A stretch of DNA of 64,000 nt from the NCBI GenBank assembly GCA_902728285.1, contig CACVBU010001358.1, positions 558,001 through 622,000 on the forward strand, in the 5' to 3' direction. The position numbers were made by a program, and so were the translations under genes. This DNA comes from Clytia hemisphaerica (taxonomy: Eukaryota > Cnidaria > Hydrozoa > Leptothecata > Clytiidae). The stretch's first letter is position 1. Each line of letters opens with the position of its first letter. Of the stretch, positions 27,501 through 33,500 are shown in pieces. The notes beneath the pieces were generated by a model, which had not been told where the DNA came from, searched no databases, and saw nothing but the letters and a program-made list of their open reading frames with translations.

Positions 27501-30500
27501 GAATTAAAACTTGTCCAAAAATTACACAATACACCTTTTCCACCGTAGTCGCGTGGCACTTTATTATTCAATTACCCCCCCTAAACTTTTTTTCCACCTT
27601 TTTCTATTGTCTATAGGTGAGAAAAAAGACTGGGACGGTGTTAGGGTGGTAGAACGGGCAAAAATATTGACGCGAGGCATTTGGGTCCGGTTGTCGTTTC
27701 AAAGTTACCGTCAGCGATTTCTTCAACCATCCACGTCTCAACGGATGCATCCAAATTTAACGGAACCGAAGTGATGGGAAAGTCTTCTCTCATTCTTTTC
27801 AACTTCTTCAAACGTCTTTCTTGCTTGATTTTCTTCTGTTTCTCGCTGTCATGGAAATACAACGACACTTCATCGTCTGAAACGTCTAGTTCATTGAAAG
27901 CTTGCTCGTCCGGATTCCATGGAGCGTCCGGTAGCTGTTCTGGATCCGGTTGCTGTCCAATGAAGCGTGAAGGTACGGTATATTCAATCTTCGGGAACGG
28001 TACCTGAAAATCAAAGTGACAAGGAAGTCTTGAGAATAGAAAAGAAACAAAAAGAAAGGTCCAATTTTTCAAAAAAACAATTTTAAAGTTCTAACGTGCA
28101 GACTTTCGACCATATTTAAAATTTAGATGACAGATTTTTTTCGTGAAAAATAAACATACCTTCAATGCAGTTTTACTTGTTTCTTCCAGATGGTTATAAA
28201 CAGTTTTCCGACAATTCCATAACACTTCGTATCTGAAATATTCAAATAAGAAACAAAAATGATTTCCTTGTTTGGTTTGACTTAGTATTCGGGCATTGAT
28301 GTCATACTTCAGAGGCTTCCCTTCACTCCTTTACTTTTCCGGTCTACTTTATTGACGTTATTAGAAAGTTTTGTGCCCGCAGTTGGAGGCGACCCGAAGG
28401 CTCCTTCTTCTAGGGGGGGGGGGCAATCTTTTTTATCCCTTAAATTGCTGAGAGTATTGAGAAGAGATGTATAAAATACCATGAGTCTTTGGTATGATCC
28501 GGCCAGGGATTTGACCCCCGGCCTCTATCTTTAAACTACGGCAGCTCCTTATTGATCAGAATGTCAAATCGAAAGGTACAGGAAAGACCAAGCAATAGTT
28601 TCTTATCATTGCTATGAAGAAGAATTGACAAAGAAAATACAAAAGTTTCCATTATAAAGAGGAACAATGGCGTTTTCAATCAAGTCGATCGAAAATCACG
28701 TATCTACTTTTTCCAAATTTCTCTTGATGCAAAGTATGTATTAACCTTTGGATAGCCTTAGCTCTGTCAATGTCACCAGAACACGTCAATTCTTTGGTCA
28801 AGAATGTGGATACTGTTGCTTCCATCTTCGATGCTGCCACCAGAAATAAACAAGCTGGAATAGAAAATTGGATAACAGTCATTCAATTGGAAATTCAAAA
28901 CTTGTCTATACACCTTATATTGAAGAGGTTTCAGTAGCGTAGACAGGGGTGAAGACCGATCTGCGAAGGATAGCATATTTTTACGACAAAGCACTCACCT
29001 ATTTGTGGTATAAAAACATAATATAAAACATAATTACTGTGTCGTTTGAATCTGTTCTCCTATGCTAATGTTCCTTCACTCCTGTCTACGTTACTGAGTT
29101 TCACAACTAAGTGCAGCGGCTCAAATTTATTTAGGCAAATTATTCCTAGTTATGGAATAATATTTTAAAGTTTAGTAGATAAAAAAGCCGAAAAAGTCAA
29201 ATCCAATGTACAAGTGTCGGTGGAGCATCCAAAGATCGGGTTGAAGCCCGACCTCCTTAACACTCTAATTAACAATTCAATTATTCATGGTATAGTCAAA
29301 TTGACTGTTTTAAATCAATTCTTTCTCCAGCGTTTTTCCTCACTCTAAATTATAACTATTTCGAAGATATAAAGGGTTAATACTGGGAAACTAGAGAGCC
29401 CTGCACGCTACGGTTTACATAGGGAAGGGCGGTCAAAATAAAGAGTATCTCAAATCGCGTTGTTACCTGCGGCAGATTTGAGTTGTTCATCAGGGTACAA
29501 GAGGACTTCCCACGAAGCAGCAACAATGTCACTGAGCTGTTGGTTATCCATAACGAAGGCTCCTTTACATAGCACAGAGTATGGAACGTGGTAAAACGAC
29601 CCAACCTAACATTGAAATAATAAAATACAAATTATTAAAAGAAAAATTAAAGTACATGGTTTTAAGCATGGTATTAGGGGCACTTTCTACCAGTCTCTGA
29701 AAGCCATGAAGAGCTTTTGAGAAAGTAGATCATTCGAAAGTTGTTATCGAATGTCATGAAATCTCAAGATGTAGACATTTGAAAGTAGAGGTCCTGCGGG
29801 AGAGTAGAAACTCAGACATCTTATATAAAAATCTAACGATCAAAAAATGAATCAAATTTTTTTACATAAAATACTAGATGGAGCTACTCTGTATTTCCCA
29901 AGCAACGGCAATTGAAGCAAAATCTTTACGAAAAGTAGGATATAGGATGTCTGTGAAGAGAATGAAAAAACAAGCTGCTCAGTGATTTACTCGTAGTGTA
30001 GCTCTATCAGATGTTATATATGAAGATATCTGTGGGGAGAAATGGACCAACCTGTTTAGTGATATACTCATAAACCACATCTTTTTTCTGCGCATGCGTA
30101 CTATCCACGTGATCTAGTTCTTTGTCATCCAACCTGCCTGGTTCATACAGCAGCTTCAAGGCGTGGAGTAAGGTATTGCACGATTTCACTTGTTCCAATG
30201 GACAGTCTTCAGGACATTGGGTTGTGGAATGAACACATAAGAAATTGATGGAGCGGTTCATATCAATAATGACTGATAACCAAGGAAATTCTGACGTTTC
30301 TTCGCTGTTGTCCACTAGTAGAGAATCGATGTTTTGATCTTCTAAAGGGAGACGGGAGGTCTGTTTCGAGTAACGGCGTCCGAATTTCGGACTCCTACTC
30401 CGGAAAACATTGCTCGTACTTTTTTTGCGTGCAGGGATGTGGCGATTCGGCGAAGGGCTTGAGCTTGGTGAGTCACGACCGTCAGGGTTTGAAGCAGAAC

Positions 30501-33500
30501 CGACTAAAAGATTGACGGAGCTTTTCTTCCGTTTCACTTCAATGATTTTCTTTGAAAGTGCTGACGCGATGGATTGTTTTGGGCGGCGGCTGCTGGCTGC
30601 ACTTGACGAGTGCGAGATCTCCCGATGAAACGTCATAGGTGAGTCATTGTCCGACGGGATTTGAGCGGCGATCAGGGAAGCATGACGTTCACGTAGATAG
30701 GCCGTGATTTCTTTGAGAAGGTGGCACGCGACGAAACGCAAAGATTGAGGACAATATGAGGAGACAGACCCAATGTCACCTAAATGAACAAAAGGAATAA
30801 AATAAATCAGCTTCAATTTATATTACACCTGATTACACAGAAGTTAGATTCACCTTGCTTTAGCCTGTAGAGGTGGGTTTATTTTTATATTTTCAAATTT
30901 AATTTGAAATAATTTTTCAAAATGTTTTCACTAATCCATTGCAATTTTCGCAAATTTTTTTAAGGGTCTAAAATTAGGTCTAACAAACTTATTGTAGGAA
31001 AGTATTGTAGGAAAGCTCTGGATCTCAACTTTTCTGCATTTCTGCTTAAAATCACATGTTTCTGAGATATCACGTGTTGCCGTAGGGCAGGTAAAATGTC
31101 CTTTTAAATGACTAGACATACCTTGATAAAGAAAATTGACTTTCTCTCTGTTCACCGGCTTCGATAAATCTTCAAGAGACATTCGGTCTTCGTTTAACAT
31201 GTCTTCCAATTTTCGACCAATCACAATACCCCATTTATAAAACAAGCGACCGGCTTGAAGTTTTGTGGCGGTGAGTTCGTGAATGGATGTTTTGATGTGG
31301 CCAGACTTCATCAGTTCCATGAGCATCGGCCAGTCCTCTTTATTGCATTTGTTGACGAAATAAGCAAGTTCCATCAGATAGCTGGCCCTAGAAACCACTG
31401 GAGCCTCCTAGAGAAAAAAATACGGGGGTTCATTAGTACCAGTGCCGTAGCAACTGGGGGGGGGGGGGCAAGGGGGGCCCCAATAATTTTTTCAAAAATG
31501 GTTATTTTTCAAAATGCAAAGTTTTTCTTTTTTAATTTGTCATAATTGTCTTTTATGTGCATTTTTAAGCAATCTAAAGCTCAAATTTTCAAAATTCCCC
31601 ACCTCCCTCGGCCAAACCATGGTTGGCCCTCGCGGTGTCCCTAAACTTTAACCCCCCCCCAAATATGAAAATGCTTCCTACGGCACTGAGTACAATATGG
31701 CTAATTAGTGTAGTTCTATGGATTAGATTAAGCTTGAGAATTTGGATCTGGAAGCTCCAAATATTAGAAAGGGGTTCGGTTTGACAACTTGAAATGAGGG
31801 GCTAAAGTATTTTCAGTGAAGCATTTATAAAAATAGGTCACAAAAATGTTCGACAATTGTTATTATCAGCAATGATTTTTTAAAGAATCGAGCCCAATTT
31901 ACCCGTTTCTCACTTTGCAATTGATGATAAATTATTCTTAACACATGAAATACCATTAATTTCACATAGAAATTAGTTTTATCTGTTAGATATTAAGAAG
32001 GTTTTTTGGTTCTCGGACCAAAACCTGGCTGAAAGATGGTATTCTCAGTTTGAATTCAAAAAAAATTTGGGCTAGTGAATAATCTTTTCTAGAAGAAGAG
32101 CCCGATTATTCCTACAAATAAATACACCGTCGTACCAGATCTAGCAGAGCACCAACAATCAACTCATCAGGGAGGACACCAGGTGACATCAGATCAAATA
32201 AACACCTCAACTGCTGTACACCGGCTAGCAAACCATGCATATTAGTACTCTTCCCCCATTTGGTACGTATCTGCGCTCCTCCTTTGGGTGATTTTGAATC
32301 ATCTGACATGGAGAAATTTCTTGGAAGGCTTGTGGAGAATACAGATGAGGCATTTTGTGATGATTGCGTGGTGTTTCTCGGTAAGGTTGCGAAGGAGACT
32401 TCGACATCTTCAGTTTTCTGCTTAGCATGCATCATTTTCAAGATCTCCTACGACAGAGTAGAAAAAAGTTTACATTGTAATGAGATTTTTGTATAAAATG
32501 TTGGTCTTCTTTTTAGCTTGGTTTTCGTTTTTTTTTTTTTTTAATTTGAAATTGATTATTAAATATAACACAATTTTGTTTATCTGATATTTCGACCTCT
32601 TACGTGTCTTTCTCAGAATTCAAGCTAATAATCATTGAATAACAAATATTTTCTGATGGCACTGATTATTAGTCCAGAATACTGCGAGTTTCTCAAACAA
32701 TTTTGGGAAAATAGACCCTTGGATGGGGGGATAATATTTTTCTCAAATTTCCCTTAAAGCTGGTCAAAGTTATACGCTAACTAACACAGAAAAAAAAATA
32801 TCCTTACCCCTCCTCTTCTCCATTTTTTGCCACCACCACCGCCACTTGCAGTGTTTTCATTGCTCGGTGAAGAAGAACTATTCAAAGAACTTCCATTAGA
32901 AAATACACTAGCATTAAATGAGTCTTGTGACGTTGCTGTTGGAGGGTTGGTTGTTTTGGTGAAGGAATCTAACAGACCTGACATAATAAGTTTACGAAAT
33001 ATCATGGGATGCTTGACCTGCACAAACTGGATGAAATGGTGCGCCAATGTGAACATCTCCTATAATGAGTAGGAATGAAACAATAAAGTCAGGCTAGACA
33101 TCAATGCCTATAATTGGTATATTTCAAAATTTCTTTAATTTCTGGTGCTGACAAACGGAGGGGTAGCATCAGTAAAACGGATTACAATGGATCAAAATAA
33201 TGAACCAAAAATCATAGCGTCAACCTGGGTTTAGGTCCCAGGCCAAAATTAGGTCTCCCTGAGTTTTAAGTGCCTCCAAAGATTCCTGTTAATTAATTAA
33301 TTTGATACTGTCTTTTTCGACGTTTTTTAACTGTTTTTATAATGACTTTTGACTTTATACCTCCATATCTCGATAACTATTTTTCCAAAATTAAAGAATG
33401 ATACATCAAAATGTAAGTTAGCTTTTCCTCTTTACCATGAAAAAAGAATTTAGTTGAAATTCAATTGTTTTTGGACACAGTTACCCTCCAAACTCTTATA

